22,619 bases of DNA, taken from a virus. Every line of letters starts with the position of its first letter. Position 1 is the stretch's first letter. The stretch is taken from the IMG/VR virus record IMGVR_UViG_3300030102_004066, positions 1 to 22,619 of that record, one strand, 5' to 3'. A program made the position numbers and the translations under genes. Below, in pieces: positions 1 to 5,614 of this stretch. A model generated the notes under the pieces. It had not been told where the DNA came from, did no database searches, and worked only from the letters and a program-made list of their open reading frames with translations.

Positions 1-615
1 CTTGTGACCACCTCTAACCATGTCAGGTAGGCCGCGTGGATCTTGCATAATCCACTCAGGATCATTGGAATACTTACCCGCATAACCACTGATAACGCTC
101 CAGTGCCCGCATGTATTGCTATCGCACTGTGGTGGTTCACCCTTCAAAACATCACCATGGTTTAGCCAGCCAACTAATACTGGACGACCTCTTTCAATTT
201 CAAATTCAATCAGGTCAGAGTCGCCATCTTGGCGGAACTCAGCATTTAGTCCAAGGCTTCTAAGAGCTTGTATTTGAGCATCAACGGAAGTGGTGTCACC
301 ATATTTGGAACGAATGGCGTTGTACTCATCATCTGTTTTTACCTTGCCGTAAAACGCTGCCACCATGGCTGACGCACTTGAAAAACATTGTCGGGCGGGT
401 ATTCCAACTTTGTTGTCAAGTTGACTGAAGTAAGGCATAAACACTTCCTGGTCTATGCCGCTTGCTTTCCAGGCATCAAACCATGCATTGTCTTCTTCTG
501 CCAAAAGGTCTTGAGGCATTTGCTCCTCAAGTTCCTTGATCGCAGCTAACTGATGTGGCGTTGACCGAAAGAACTGGAAAAACGGCAAGAGTGCTAGTGC
601 CATCAGACGCCTCAT
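1..615 (-). CDS. C39-like papain-fold peptidase, probable endolysin (C-terminus outside window)
   Basis: The reading frame starts at the ATG at 615 and stays open to the window edge, giving 205 residues with the C-terminus missing. The first 17 residues are hydrophobic (MRRLMALALLPFFQFF), which suggests a signal-anchor. A peptidase C39_2-type core follows: a Gln about residue 65 that could form the oxyanion hole, Cys77 in RQCFSSASAM as nucleophile, His171 in GHWSVISGY and Asp192 in MQDPRG. Marine cyanophages and pelagiphages carry similar proteins, usually annotated as C39-like peptidases or endolysins, so cleavage of peptidoglycan cross-bridges during lysis is the likely role. A peptidoglycan-binding domain may lie beyond the edge. 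The start overlaps the stop of the preceding 57-residue gene in ATGA, so the two are translationally coupled. A virion-associated or bacteriocin-processing peptidase is the alternative. Confidence 0.75.
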   Translation of the reverse strand, partial: MRRLMALALLPFFQFFRSTPHQLAAIKELEEQMPQDLLAEEDNAWFDAWKASGIDQEVFMPYFSQLDNKVGIPARQCFSSASAMVAAFYGKVKTDDEYNAIRSKYGDTTSVDAQIQALRSLGLNAEFRQDGDSDLIEFEIERGRPVLVGWLNHGDVLKGEPPQCDSNTCGHWSVISGYAGKYSNDPEWIMQDPRGLPDMVRGGHK

Positions 616-785
616 TTCTCAACGCGAGTTTCTGGCAGTAATAGCTCTTTTATGTGCTTGACCGCTAGATCATCTAAATCGTTGTCAGTGCGTTGCACTA
701 TGCGCTCCAGCATCGCAATGATTAGCTCTTTGAAAGCTTTGGAACGCCACATTGCCATAACAAATGGCTTGAGAATCAAAAGCAT
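612..785 (-). CDS. small protein of unknown function (57 aa)
   Basis: An ATG at 785 opens 57 codons ending in a TGA that overlaps the ATG of the C39-like peptidase gene (ATGA at 612-615). The protein starts MLLILKPFVMAMWRSKAFKE, then an amphipathic helix containing IIAMLERIVQRTDNDLDD, and a charged C-terminus. There is no clear membrane segment of full length, though the first 12 residues are hydrophobic. The coupling to the probable endolysin gene and the 27-base gap after the 84-residue membrane protein suggest a lysis-related or accessory role. I do not recognise the family. Open reading, ordinary codon use and coupling are the reasons to call it a gene. Confidence 0.6.
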   Translation of the reverse strand: MLLILKPFVMAMWRSKAFKELIIAMLERIVQRTDNDLDDLAVKHIKELLLPETRVEK

Positions 786-812
786 TGGACTGCTCTTAAC
801 TACACAGACACG

Positions 813-1067
813 TTAGTTCCGATTGCTATGACCCTCAAGTCGGGCCACTGATTGCTCAAGATTCGATAGTCTTGCAAAAATTTCTTGATCTCTTGTCCTA
901 ATGTCTGCGTGAAGAATATCCATTCTTCTCGCTAGATTATCGACAGCAGTCGTCAGTCGCACCAGCGAATCTCTTGATTGCTGGTTCTGACGGTTGGCAT
1001 TTGTAAAACCAGCAGAAGCCACCCCAACACTTGCTCCAGCAACAGCTGCCCAGACTTCAACCACCAT
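813..1067 (-). CDS. small membrane protein with coiled coil (spanin- or holin-like candidate)
   Basis: 84 residues. The N-terminus (about residues 3-21, alanine/valine/glycine-rich) can form one membrane helix. Residues about 34-79 show heptad-spaced Leu/Val/Ile with alternating charges (for example NLARRMDILHADI and RLSNLEQSVARLEG), typical of a coiled coil. A good Shine-Dalgarno, AGGGG, lies 5 bases before the ATG. It heads the minus-strand group that leads to the C39-like peptidase. An N-terminal anchor followed by a coiled coil is the layout of an inner-membrane spanin or of XhlA-type hemolysin-like proteins, but no signature settles this. The gene is divergent from the holin-like gene at 1091 with only 23 bases between starts, so promoters for the two directions must lie inside the opposite gene or further away. 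Confidence 0.7.
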   Translation of the reverse strand: MVVEVWAAVAGASVGVASAGFTNANRQNQQSRDSLVRLTTAVDNLARRMDILHADIRTRDQEIFARLSNLEQSVARLEGHSNRN

Positions 1068-1090
1068 TCGACCCCTAGCGTTTCTCCATC

Positions 1091-1354
1091 ATGGCAGAGT
1101 CAAACGGAAAGCAGGAACAAGACGAATCAAGCTCCCGTCTAGGCGACGTTATCAAGGTTGTGTTGCTTGGCTGGGCAATGGCAATTTTGACCGCAAACTA
1201 CCTTGGCGTTTTCAAGCAGTCTCTAGACCCAACCTATCCAGCCAGCATTTTGAGTGGCACAGCTGCGTCTTTTGGATTAGCTGTTGGCAACAATAGAAAG
1301 AAAAAAGAGGAGCCTACAATTAAAGAACAGACTCCAACCGCAAAGCCAAAATGA
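1091..1354 (+). CDS. two-helix membrane protein, holin candidate
   Basis: 87 residues with a charged N-terminus (Glu/Gln/Asp/Ser-rich, residues 1-16), a first hydrophobic helix at about 20-38 (KVVLLGWAMAILTANYLG), a short loop with DPTYPAS, a second weaker hydrophobic stretch at about 50-66, and a very basic, proline-containing tail from residue 68. Two helices with a charged tail and less than 100 residues fit a class II holin, and I recall a similar small protein with the GWA..LTANYLG pattern in cyanophages. It lies beside the putative lysis genes but on the opposite strand, and it is the first gene of an operon of three exported proteins, to which it is coupled by an ATGA overlap at 1351-1354. 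No Shine-Dalgarno is obvious. Holin function is inference. Confidence 0.7.
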   Translation: MAESNGKQEQDESSSRLGDVIKVVLLGWAMAILTANYLGVFKQSLDPTYPASILSGTAASFGLAVGNNRKKKEEPTIKEQTPTAKPK

Positions 1355-1842
1355 ACCGCACTCTTTTGGTATTGGGCATCACATTGGCAGCTGCAATGCC
1401 TGCCAAGGCTGATCTGACCCACAAAATCATCTCTTCCGTGTCACTGCAAGTTGGTGGCGCGGTGACAAGTGCAGATCGAATTGGTTCCTCGTTTTCGATT
1501 AGCGGTAGCGGAGTTGATACAACTGACTCCCATACAGCAAACACCGTTTCAGCCGGAACAATCACAAGCGGTGTTTATTCACCAGGCACTATCGCCGTAA
1601 CGCAAGACACCCCAGGTGAAGCCTTCTCGTTTAGTCAAAGCTATACGCAAGCCGATGCCGTTCCAACATCCGCTGTGACGACAGGCAACGCTGCAAACTT
1701 TGGCAGCATCATTAGTACAGCTCACGGAGTTGCTGGTGACCTAGCAGGCACCATTGCTTCAGATGGAGCCATGACCATTACAGCCGGTGGGGCTAACACT
1801 CTGGCTATCGGTCAGCTAACTACAGAGCTAACAATCAAATGA
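1351..1842 (+). CDS. exported Thr/Ser/Gly-rich protein of unknown function
   Basis: 163 residues beginning with a clear signal peptide: MNRT, a hydrophobic core LLVLGITLAAA, then PAKA and a likely cut after residue 20. The mature part has no cysteine and is rich in Thr, Ser, Ala and Gly, with alternating polar and small hydrophobic residues that suggest beta structure (for example SFSISGSGVDTTDS). No enzyme motif is visible. Its ATG overlaps the stop of the holin-like gene and its own stop overlaps the next ATG, so the four plus-strand genes are translated as a coupled set. I do not recognise the family with certainty. Secretion to the periplasm or cell surface is supported by the sequence; the role there is unknown. 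Confidence 0.7.
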   Translation: MNRTLLVLGITLAAAMPAKADLTHKIISSVSLQVGGAVTSADRIGSSFSISGSGVDTTDSHTANTVSAGTITSGVYSPGTIAVTQDTPGEAFSFSQSYTQADAVPTSAVTTGNAANFGSIISTAHGVAGDLAGTIASDGAMTITAGGANTLAIGQLTTELTIK

Positions 1843-2261
1843 TCTTGCTGCTGTTGTTGTTGATTGCCGCCCCAGCTGCGGCAGTTCCTGTGGTGCCTAA
1901 TTTTCAGCAAGGCACCTTAACTTCCACCACAACAACAAAAACAAAGGTCAACGAAGTTATCAATTCCTACGAGTACCGCACGGGATACGAACTGTCTGTC
2001 TCTGGGACGAACATCTCTCCAAAAAACGGTGAGCTTTCCCCAAAGGCTTTGAGCACTATCACTAATGATGTCAACGGCATCACAAGCACTTGGACTGGTC
2101 TTGATCCTGCTGACAGGCCAAGTTGGAACATTGTTGAAGAAGGTGGCAGCTTTCAGTTAGTTGAAACATTAATGGGGCCTGGCTTGGTGAACCACACCAT
2201 CATCAACCGCGAAACTGACATTGAATCCATCACGGAAACGACAAGTACATTTACACAATGA
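1839..2261 (+). CDS. exported protein of unknown function
   Basis: 140 residues with a very short signal peptide: Met-Ile followed by six leucines, IAAPAAA and a likely cut after residue 15. The mature protein has many Thr, Ser and Asn residues, no cysteine, and features such as YEYRTGYELSVSGTNIS, followed by a Gly/Pro-containing middle (GLDPADRPSW) and a C-terminus of alternating Glu/Thr. It sits between two other genes with signal peptides and overlaps both through ATGA (1839-1842 and 2258-2261). No known domain is recognised. Equal spacing, the shared export signal and the coupling suggest the three products act together, possibly as parts of one complex; that is inference. Confidence 0.7.
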   Translation: MILLLLLLIAAPAAAVPVVPNFQQGTLTSTTTTKTKVNEVINSYEYRTGYELSVSGTNISPKNGELSPKALSTITNDVNGITSTWTGLDPADRPSWNIVEEGGSFQLVETLMGPGLVNHTIINRETDIESITETTSTFTQ

Positions 2262-2959
2262 AGCGCGTTATCGCAGCGTTGCTGTTGCTTTCCGCTCCAG
2301 CACAAGCGCAGGTCTCAAGCACTGCCGCTCCAGTTGCAAACAGCTCAGGGTCAGTCACAAACCAAGCTGTGCAGGTAGTTCCTAGCCGTCAATTTACTAA
2401 CACTTATGGCGGAGGAATTAGCTGCCAAGGTGCAACGCTAAACATCAACCCTTTCCTCAGCAGTACCACCAGCTTTGCGATGCCTTATGAGGCTTACTAT
2501 GACGAGCCAGTTTACGACCCAGATAATCCTGGGCAAATCCTCTACTACCAGCCAATTCGTACAGCACAGAAAAATAATTTCTCAATCAATGGAGGAATTA
2601 CGGCAACAATCTCCGTTCCACTAGATCGCCATCATGTCAAAACCTGTCGTGCAGCAGCAGAGAAACAAGTCGCCTTGCTAGACGCAAAGATTGCGATGGA
2701 GCGGATGGTTTACGAGATCAAACGCGTTAAAAATTGCGCTGACCTTATGAAGGACGGCATCATAATTACTGGTGTCTACGCACAGATCTGCAGAGACGTG
2801 GTGCTGACTAATCCGCCCGGAGTTTTGCCGCCCCACACGCACTCAATTACTTACCCAAAGCCCGCCTCAGATCTCGAATGGCTCGATTCCGGTGACGCTG
2901 CGAAACCTTCCGCTCCTGTAAAGATTCCAATTTCTCCTTACGGCCAAGCTTCTGATTGA
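2258..2959 (+). CDS. exported four-cysteine protein of unknown function
   Basis: 233 residues. The signal peptide is MKR, a hydrophobic core VIAALLLL, then SAPAQA with a likely cut after residue 17. The mature protein carries four cysteines (56, 130, 160, 178), enough for two disulfide bonds in the periplasm. An N-terminal beta-like region with Gly/Asn/Tyr (TNTYGGGISCQGATL) is followed by a helical region around residues 128-165 and a Pro/His-rich tail (PPGVLPPHTHS). I have a memory of similar exported proteins in cyanomyoviruses, but cannot verify it. The last 37 codons overlap the 3' end of the opposite-strand structural gene by 113 bases, which is long for a convergent pair. It is the last gene of the plus-strand operon; a terminator follows at 3300. 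Confidence 0.72.
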   Translation: MKRVIAALLLLSAPAQAQVSSTAAPVANSSGSVTNQAVQVVPSRQFTNTYGGGISCQGATLNINPFLSSTTSFAMPYEAYYDEPVYDPDNPGQILYYQPIRTAQKNNFSINGGITATISVPLDRHHVKTCRAAAEKQVALLDAKIAMERMVYEIKRVKNCADLMKDGIIITGVYAQICRDVVLTNPPGVLPPHTHSITYPKPASDLEWLDSGDAAKPSAPVKIPISPYGQASD

Positions 2960-3701
2960 TCTTTTTAACCACTTTTTTAGTGAGAGGCTTGGCAAGTTTT
3001 TGCAGTACTGAGGCAATAGGCTTGGCAAATATGGCGGTGGTAGTCGCAACGGCAGCTGTGATCGCAATCGAAACTGTCGGCGCAGCATCAGGGATGTAAT
3101 TGTTCAACACCTGACTAGCAGGAACAGGATTCCAAAGTTTTACGCACTCCCCATCTTGCAGCTCATAGCCCACCAAAATCTCTGTTCCTAATTTGTTAAA
3201 AGATCCGATTTCTTTCGATCCAAACGGTGGGCACGGCGGATCTATTGGCAAGTTTGGGAGGTCGGGACTGGCACCCGACACGGTTGAGGGAGCTGTATTA
3301 GCCGGATTTGAGCCATCCGGCTTTTTCTTTGCAGCTGCTTTACGCGCCTTGGCTGCGTTTTTTACAACCTCCTCAGCGGTTTCTGAATCAACAGCAGGCG
3401 CTTCTGTTGGAGCAACTTTTGGTGCTTGTGTCGCTAACGCAGGATTGAAAACTGGCGGGTTGTATGACGGCATGGTTGCACCGCACACAACAACGTTGCC
3501 CTTTGGGTCAGTGTCATAAGCATCTTTATTGCCAGGCTGTGTGTTTCTGGTTTCTACACAGCCAGGTATTTCTGCAACAGGGAAGCCCAGCAGCAAAGTA
3601 ATTGGCGGTTCTTTTGGGATACTCTGAGGCGGCAATGCTTGCCACGTTGGAATCTCTTGCACAGAGATCCTTGGCAACTTGATCTCAGGAATTTCCGGCA
3701 T
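2847..3701 (-). CDS. proline-rich membrane-associated structural protein (cyanophage-type)
   Basis: 284 residues. The N-terminal 45 are rich in Pro and Ile with charged residues (MPEIPEIKLPRISVQEIP). Four cysteines lie in the middle (48, 73, 157, 186), in contexts such as IPGCVE, VVVCGATMPSYNPPVFNP and DGECVKLWNPV. Residues 100-155 are an Ala/Lys/Pro linker. A hydrophobic segment at about 208-226 (VSIAITAAVATTTAIFA) could cross a membrane, and the last 60 residues are strongly basic and helical (KKVVKKINQKLGRKEK, RNRAIRDLRR). I recall this layout from a virion structural protein of T4-like cyanophages, but cannot check it. The gene overlaps the plus-strand exported-protein gene at its 3' end by 113 bases, and its start codon shares a CATG with the divergent gene at 3700. 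A plus-strand terminator sits inside it at 3300-3326. Confidence 0.75.
   Translation of the reverse strand: MPEIPEIKLPRISVQEIPTWQALPPQSIPKEPPITLLLGFPVAEIPGCVETRNTQPGNKDAYDTDPKGNVVVCGATMPSYNPPVFNPALATQAPKVAPTEAPAVDSETAEEVVKNAAKARKAAAKKKPDGSNPANTAPSTVSGASPDLPNLPIDPPCPPFGSKEIGSFNKLGTEILVGYELQDGECVKLWNPVPASQVLNNYIPDAAPTVSIAITAAVATTTAIFAKPIASVLQKLAKPLTKKVVKKINQKLGRKEKLESLQERKVSQRHRNRAIRDLRRALGK
3300..3326 (+). terminator. intrinsic terminator for the plus-strand operon, inside an antisense gene
   Basis: A perfect 8-bp stem, AGCCGGAT at 3300-3307 and ATCCGGCT at 3315-3322, encloses a 7-base loop and is followed directly by TTTTCTTT. The T tract occurs only on the plus strand side, so the signal acts on plus-strand transcripts, that is on the holin-like/exported-protein operon ending at 2959. 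It lies 340 bases past that stop and inside the coding region of the minus-strand structural gene, whose codons for about residues 127-134 form the stem. Confidence 0.75.
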
Positions 3702-3945
3702 GAAGTCTCAACGGTTTACAGCAGGCGAACTTTCAATCAACCGTACTAAGCAACGCGAAGGCGTGCCCTATATCTACGTTTGCTTGTCAGGCGATACCTC
3801 AAGACTATTTACTGATCCAAAAGAACTGCTGAAATTTGTCAAATGGCCGCCAAAAACACCAACAGGAGATGCCTTGCGTGAATGGCTTGGCGCTTGGGAC
3901 GTTCCAGAGATTGAGCCGCAAGCTGACACGAAGATGGTTACCTAA
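3700..3945 (+). CDS. small hypothetical protein (81 aa)
   Basis: The ATG at 3700 has AGGA nine bases upstream and gives 81 residues; an in-frame TTG at 3679 would add seven more but lacks support. The sequence reads as a small globular protein: a basic N-terminus (ELSINRTKQREG), a beta-like YIYVCLSG, then LFTDPKELLKFVKWP and a helix with GDALREWLGAW. I do not know its function. Its start codon overlaps the start codon of the divergent 284-residue gene in the same CATG (3699-3702), and its stop overlaps the stop of the DUF3310 gene by 4 bases (3942-3945). It is thus a single plus-strand gene set between two minus-strand units with no spare bases, though its protein-like composition and Shine-Dalgarno support it. 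Confidence 0.65.
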   Translation: MKSQRFTAGELSINRTKQREGVPYIYVCLSGDTSRLFTDPKELLKFVKWPPKTPTGDALREWLGAWDVPEIEPQADTKMVT

Positions 3946-4166
3946 GGATTCAACCTGTCGATTGCTCGATTTAGATACCAAGCTGCCTTTTGCAGATCTT
4001 GCACGATATTGCCTTTATGCCATGCCCTCAGTAGATACTTAAGCACCTGCCCCACTAAATACCCAGTTACAGCGTCAGGCGCTCCAGCAACTACATCCTC
4101 GATGACTTCAATCGCCTCAACGCGACCATGCTTGTAGTGGGGCGGTGAGTTGACCTGATCAGTCAT
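3942..4166 (-). CDS. DUF3310 family protein
   Basis: 74 residues matching the DUF3310 pattern common in phages: VNSPPHYKHGRVEAIEVIED near the N-terminus, then GQVLKYLLRAWHKGN and the C-terminal signature DLQKAAWYLNRAID. Family members are small, often called SaV-like or nucleotide kinase-like, but no biochemical role is established that I know of. They are usually found among early or metabolic genes, so its place next to structural and membrane genes is a little unusual. The ATG overlaps the stop of the upstream 78-residue gene (ATGA, 4163-4166), so both come from one transcript. Full length for the family. Confidence 0.88.
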   Translation of the reverse strand: MTDQVNSPPHYKHGRVEAIEVIEDVVAGAPDAVTGYLVGQVLKYLLRAWHKGNIVQDLQKAAWYLNRAIDRLNP

Positions 4167-4399
4167 GGAAGTTTGAACGGCACAGCCGGACCAGTGCTAG
4201 TTGGCAACTCTGGCATAAGTTCATCAACCTGACCGGGCAGCATGTCAGTGACATTGGCGGTGATGTCATTCATCATGCTTGCGGCATAGTCGTCAATCAT
4301 CCCAGGGATCCGAGTAAACGCGACAATTGACGCTCCAACCAACGCGCCACTCATGACAAAGCCACAAATCCCGAGGATGTTGCAAATTTTTTGACTCAT
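4163..4399 (-). CDS. small single-helix membrane protein, cyanophage-type
   Basis: 78 residues. The N-terminus MSQKICNILGICGFVMSG continues into a hydrophobic helix to about residue 28, followed by a soluble part with Ile/Met/Asp-rich helices and a proline-rich end, MPELPTSTGPAVPFKLP. I recall small proteins with this layout in T4-like cyanophages next to structural genes; function unknown. It is coupled to the DUF3310 gene by ATGA. It begins only 12 bases after the strong terminator behind the porin-like gene, so its transcription must come from read-through or from a promoter overlapping that terminator. I see no clear Shine-Dalgarno. Confidence 0.7.
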   Translation of the reverse strand: MSQKICNILGICGFVMSGALVGASIVAFTRIPGMIDDYAASMMNDITANVTDMLPGQVDELMPELPTSTGPAVPFKLP

Positions 4400-4410
4400 A
4401 GTGATTGCAG

Positions 4411-4440
4411 ATAAAACAAAAGGCCCCCTTGCGGGAGCCT
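4411..4440 (-). terminator. intrinsic terminator after porin-like gene
   Basis: Read on the minus strand, AGGCTCCC, a GCAA tetraloop and GGGGGCCT form an 8-bp stem with one U-G wobble, followed by TTTTGTTTTAT. GNRA loop, GC-rich stem and U tract make this a textbook rho-independent terminator. It lies 38 bases after the stop of the porin-like gene and just before the next minus-strand gene. Confidence 0.88.
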
Positions 4441-4478
4441 GATGTCGGTCTGTGTGAGAAACCTACGTTGGTTATAGC

Positions 4479-4841
4479 TCAGAAGCTGTACTTCAGGCCA
4501 AGTTTGGTACCAACTGAAAGCTCATCACCAGTAATGCCACTCAGTTCGCCATAAACAGCAACGCTGTCAGAAGCCTGGATCGAACCACCAAACTTGCCAG
4601 CAAACTCAACCTCGTTCTCAGCGCCGTTAGGCATCACGATCGCAGGACCGCCTTGGATGTAATAGCTGTAGGCACCAGAAGAACCTTCATAACCGACATC
4701 GAGGTTGAGCGTTCCACCAAGAAAATCGTCGCCGTAGTTAGCCCCGTTGTACTCCGGATTGACGTAGACGTTGGCGAAAACAGGAGATGCCAGCGCAGCT
4801 GTTGAAGCGGCGACACCACTCACAATCAGAGACTTGAGCAT
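4479..4841 (-). CDS. small porin-like outer-membrane beta-barrel protein
   Basis: 120 residues with a signal peptide of about 23 residues (MLKSLIVSGVAASTAALASP then VFA). The mature protein has alternating polar and hydrophobic residues and many Gly/Tyr, as in short outer-membrane beta strands (NLDVGYEGSSGAYSYYIQGG, VAVYGELSGITGDELSVG), and ends in LGLKYSF. A C-terminal Phe after alternating residues is the usual BamA recognition signal for barrel insertion. I recall related small porin-like proteins in cyanophages, where the role is unknown. At 97 mature residues it is too short for a full 8-strand barrel of normal size or would form a minimal one. It has its own upstream spacer with inverted repeats and its own terminator, so it looks like an independent moron unit whose product may alter the infected cell surface. 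Confidence 0.75.
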   Translation of the reverse strand: MLKSLIVSGVAASTAALASPVFANVYVNPEYNGANYGDDFLGGTLNLDVGYEGSSGAYSYYIQGGPAIVMPNGAENEVEFAGKFGGSIQASDSVAVYGELSGITGDELSVGTKLGLKYSF

Positions 4842-4863
4842 GAGAAACAGAATTAACGTTTTC

Positions 4864-4906
4864 GCCTAATAGGTTACTAGGATTGTCACTGTGACAGTTG
4901 TTAGGC
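4864..4906. promoter_or_regulatory. nested inverted repeats upstream of porin-like gene, operator candidate
   Basis: The 88-base spacer before the porin-like gene holds a perfect palindrome, TGTCAC-T-GTGACA (4884-4896), lying between an inverted pair GCCTAA (4864-4869) and TTAGGC (4901-4906). A further small palindrome, CCTA-A-TAGG, is at 4865-4873. Such symmetry suggests binding of a dimeric repressor or activator. I could not place a convincing -35/-10 pair, so the promoter itself is not called. Confidence 0.4.
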
Positions 4907-4929
4907 TGTATCAATGTGTTGGCAGGCTA

Positions 4930-5121
4930 TTAATACCCGTCTGTTGATTGAAGATTGGAGTATTTAATAGCCAAACCTGTGAATAGACCGTGTTGAGGAT
5001 GCGACGATAAGTCTCTGCCATCAAGGAAGAACAATTCCTCAAGCCATGTAGCCCGGTTGAACATTGATTCAATATCTTCCGCACCAGGCTTACTGGCGAT
5101 CATTGGGTCAGGGCGCTGCAT
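4930..5121 (-). CDS. small hypothetical protein, cyanophage-type (63 aa)
   Basis: 63 residues starting MQRPDPMIASKPGAEDIESM, then a probable helix with FNRATWLEELFFLDGRD and an end with HPQHGLFTGLAIKYSN. The RPDPMI start and the WLEELF..DGR..HP..GLFTGL pattern remind me of small conserved hypothetical proteins in marine Synechococcus and its phages; no function is known to me. The ATG shares one base with the stop of the tail fiber assembly chaperone (TGATG at 5119-5123), so it is the last gene of the fiber block and translated together with it. A role in fiber assembly or in host adsorption would fit the place but has no direct support. Confidence 0.72.
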   Translation of the reverse strand: MQRPDPMIASKPGAEDIESMFNRATWLEELFFLDGRDLSSHPQHGLFTGLAIKYSNLQSTDGY

Positions 5122-5612
5122 CAGGAAGGCTCAGTCGGCCATTCCATCGTATGGGGAAAACCTTCTGCTGCACTGATGTCCCGCAATGCTTGACGGTAGG
5201 TCTTCCACTCTGTCTTCTTAGCCGTGGTCAACGGGCTATCTGTCAGAACAGTCCAGTCGCAGGCAGCCAGTTTGCGGTCACGCTCTGCACGAACGTTTAC
5301 AGCAGCTTGGTTGTCAATATTGGTGCGGTAAGCGGTTTCCTGCTCAGCAGCAGTCCCTTCTTCGTTGTCAGTGAAAACAGGACCAACGATGAACTTGGTA
5401 AACCACTGGCCGTTGATCTCTTCAACGCCATCACGCACGCTGCGTTCATACGGCCCAGACACCGTTGCAGCGGGTCCATTCAGCACAGGGTCATAACCAA
5501 ACCCGTCAAGGATGTCGGCTGTGATCTGTTTAGGGAATGACGTTCCAGGGTTGTCAGCACGAAGCTGACTGTCGGTGATAACGGCACCAGTGGAGCGGTT
5601 GCGGATTTCCAT
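5121..5612 (-). CDS. tail fiber assembly chaperone-like protein (Phage_tail_APC type)
   Basis: 163 residues. The C-terminal part, from about residue 110, has the signature of Phage_tail_APC-type proteins: RDRKLAACDWTVLTD, then WKTYRQALRDI and GFPHTMEWPTEPS at the very end. The N-terminal half (MEIRNRSTGAVITDSQ, later FTKFIVGPVFTD) resembles the beta-strand part seen in such proteins. Members lie directly downstream of the tail fiber they assist, in the way of lambda Tfa. Here the gene follows the 744-residue repeat protein with a 2-base gap, so that protein is the likely client. Length is normal for the family. Confidence 0.8.
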   Translation of the reverse strand: MEIRNRSTGAVITDSQLRADNPGTSFPKQITADILDGFGYDPVLNGPAATVSGPYERSVRDGVEEINGQWFTKFIVGPVFTDNEEGTAAEQETAYRTNIDNQAAVNVRAERDRKLAACDWTVLTDSPLTTAKKTEWKTYRQALRDISAAEGFPHTMEWPTEPS

Positions 5613-5614
5613 GA

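Noticed and set aside
994-1296. 100-codon plus-strand frame overlapping the 84- and 87-residue genes
   Set aside because: It is the out-of-frame shadow of two better-supported genes, and its composition is rich in Arg/Trp/Cys without domain features.
2867-3088. 73-codon minus-strand frame inside the 284-residue gene
   Set aside because: Leu/Arg-rich out-of-frame shadow of the basic C-terminus of that gene.
5064-5540. 158-codon open frame on the plus strand opposite the tail fiber assembly chaperone
   Set aside because: The opposite strand has a clear Phage_tail_APC-type protein with the right context; the plus frame has a scattered composition and no family likeness.
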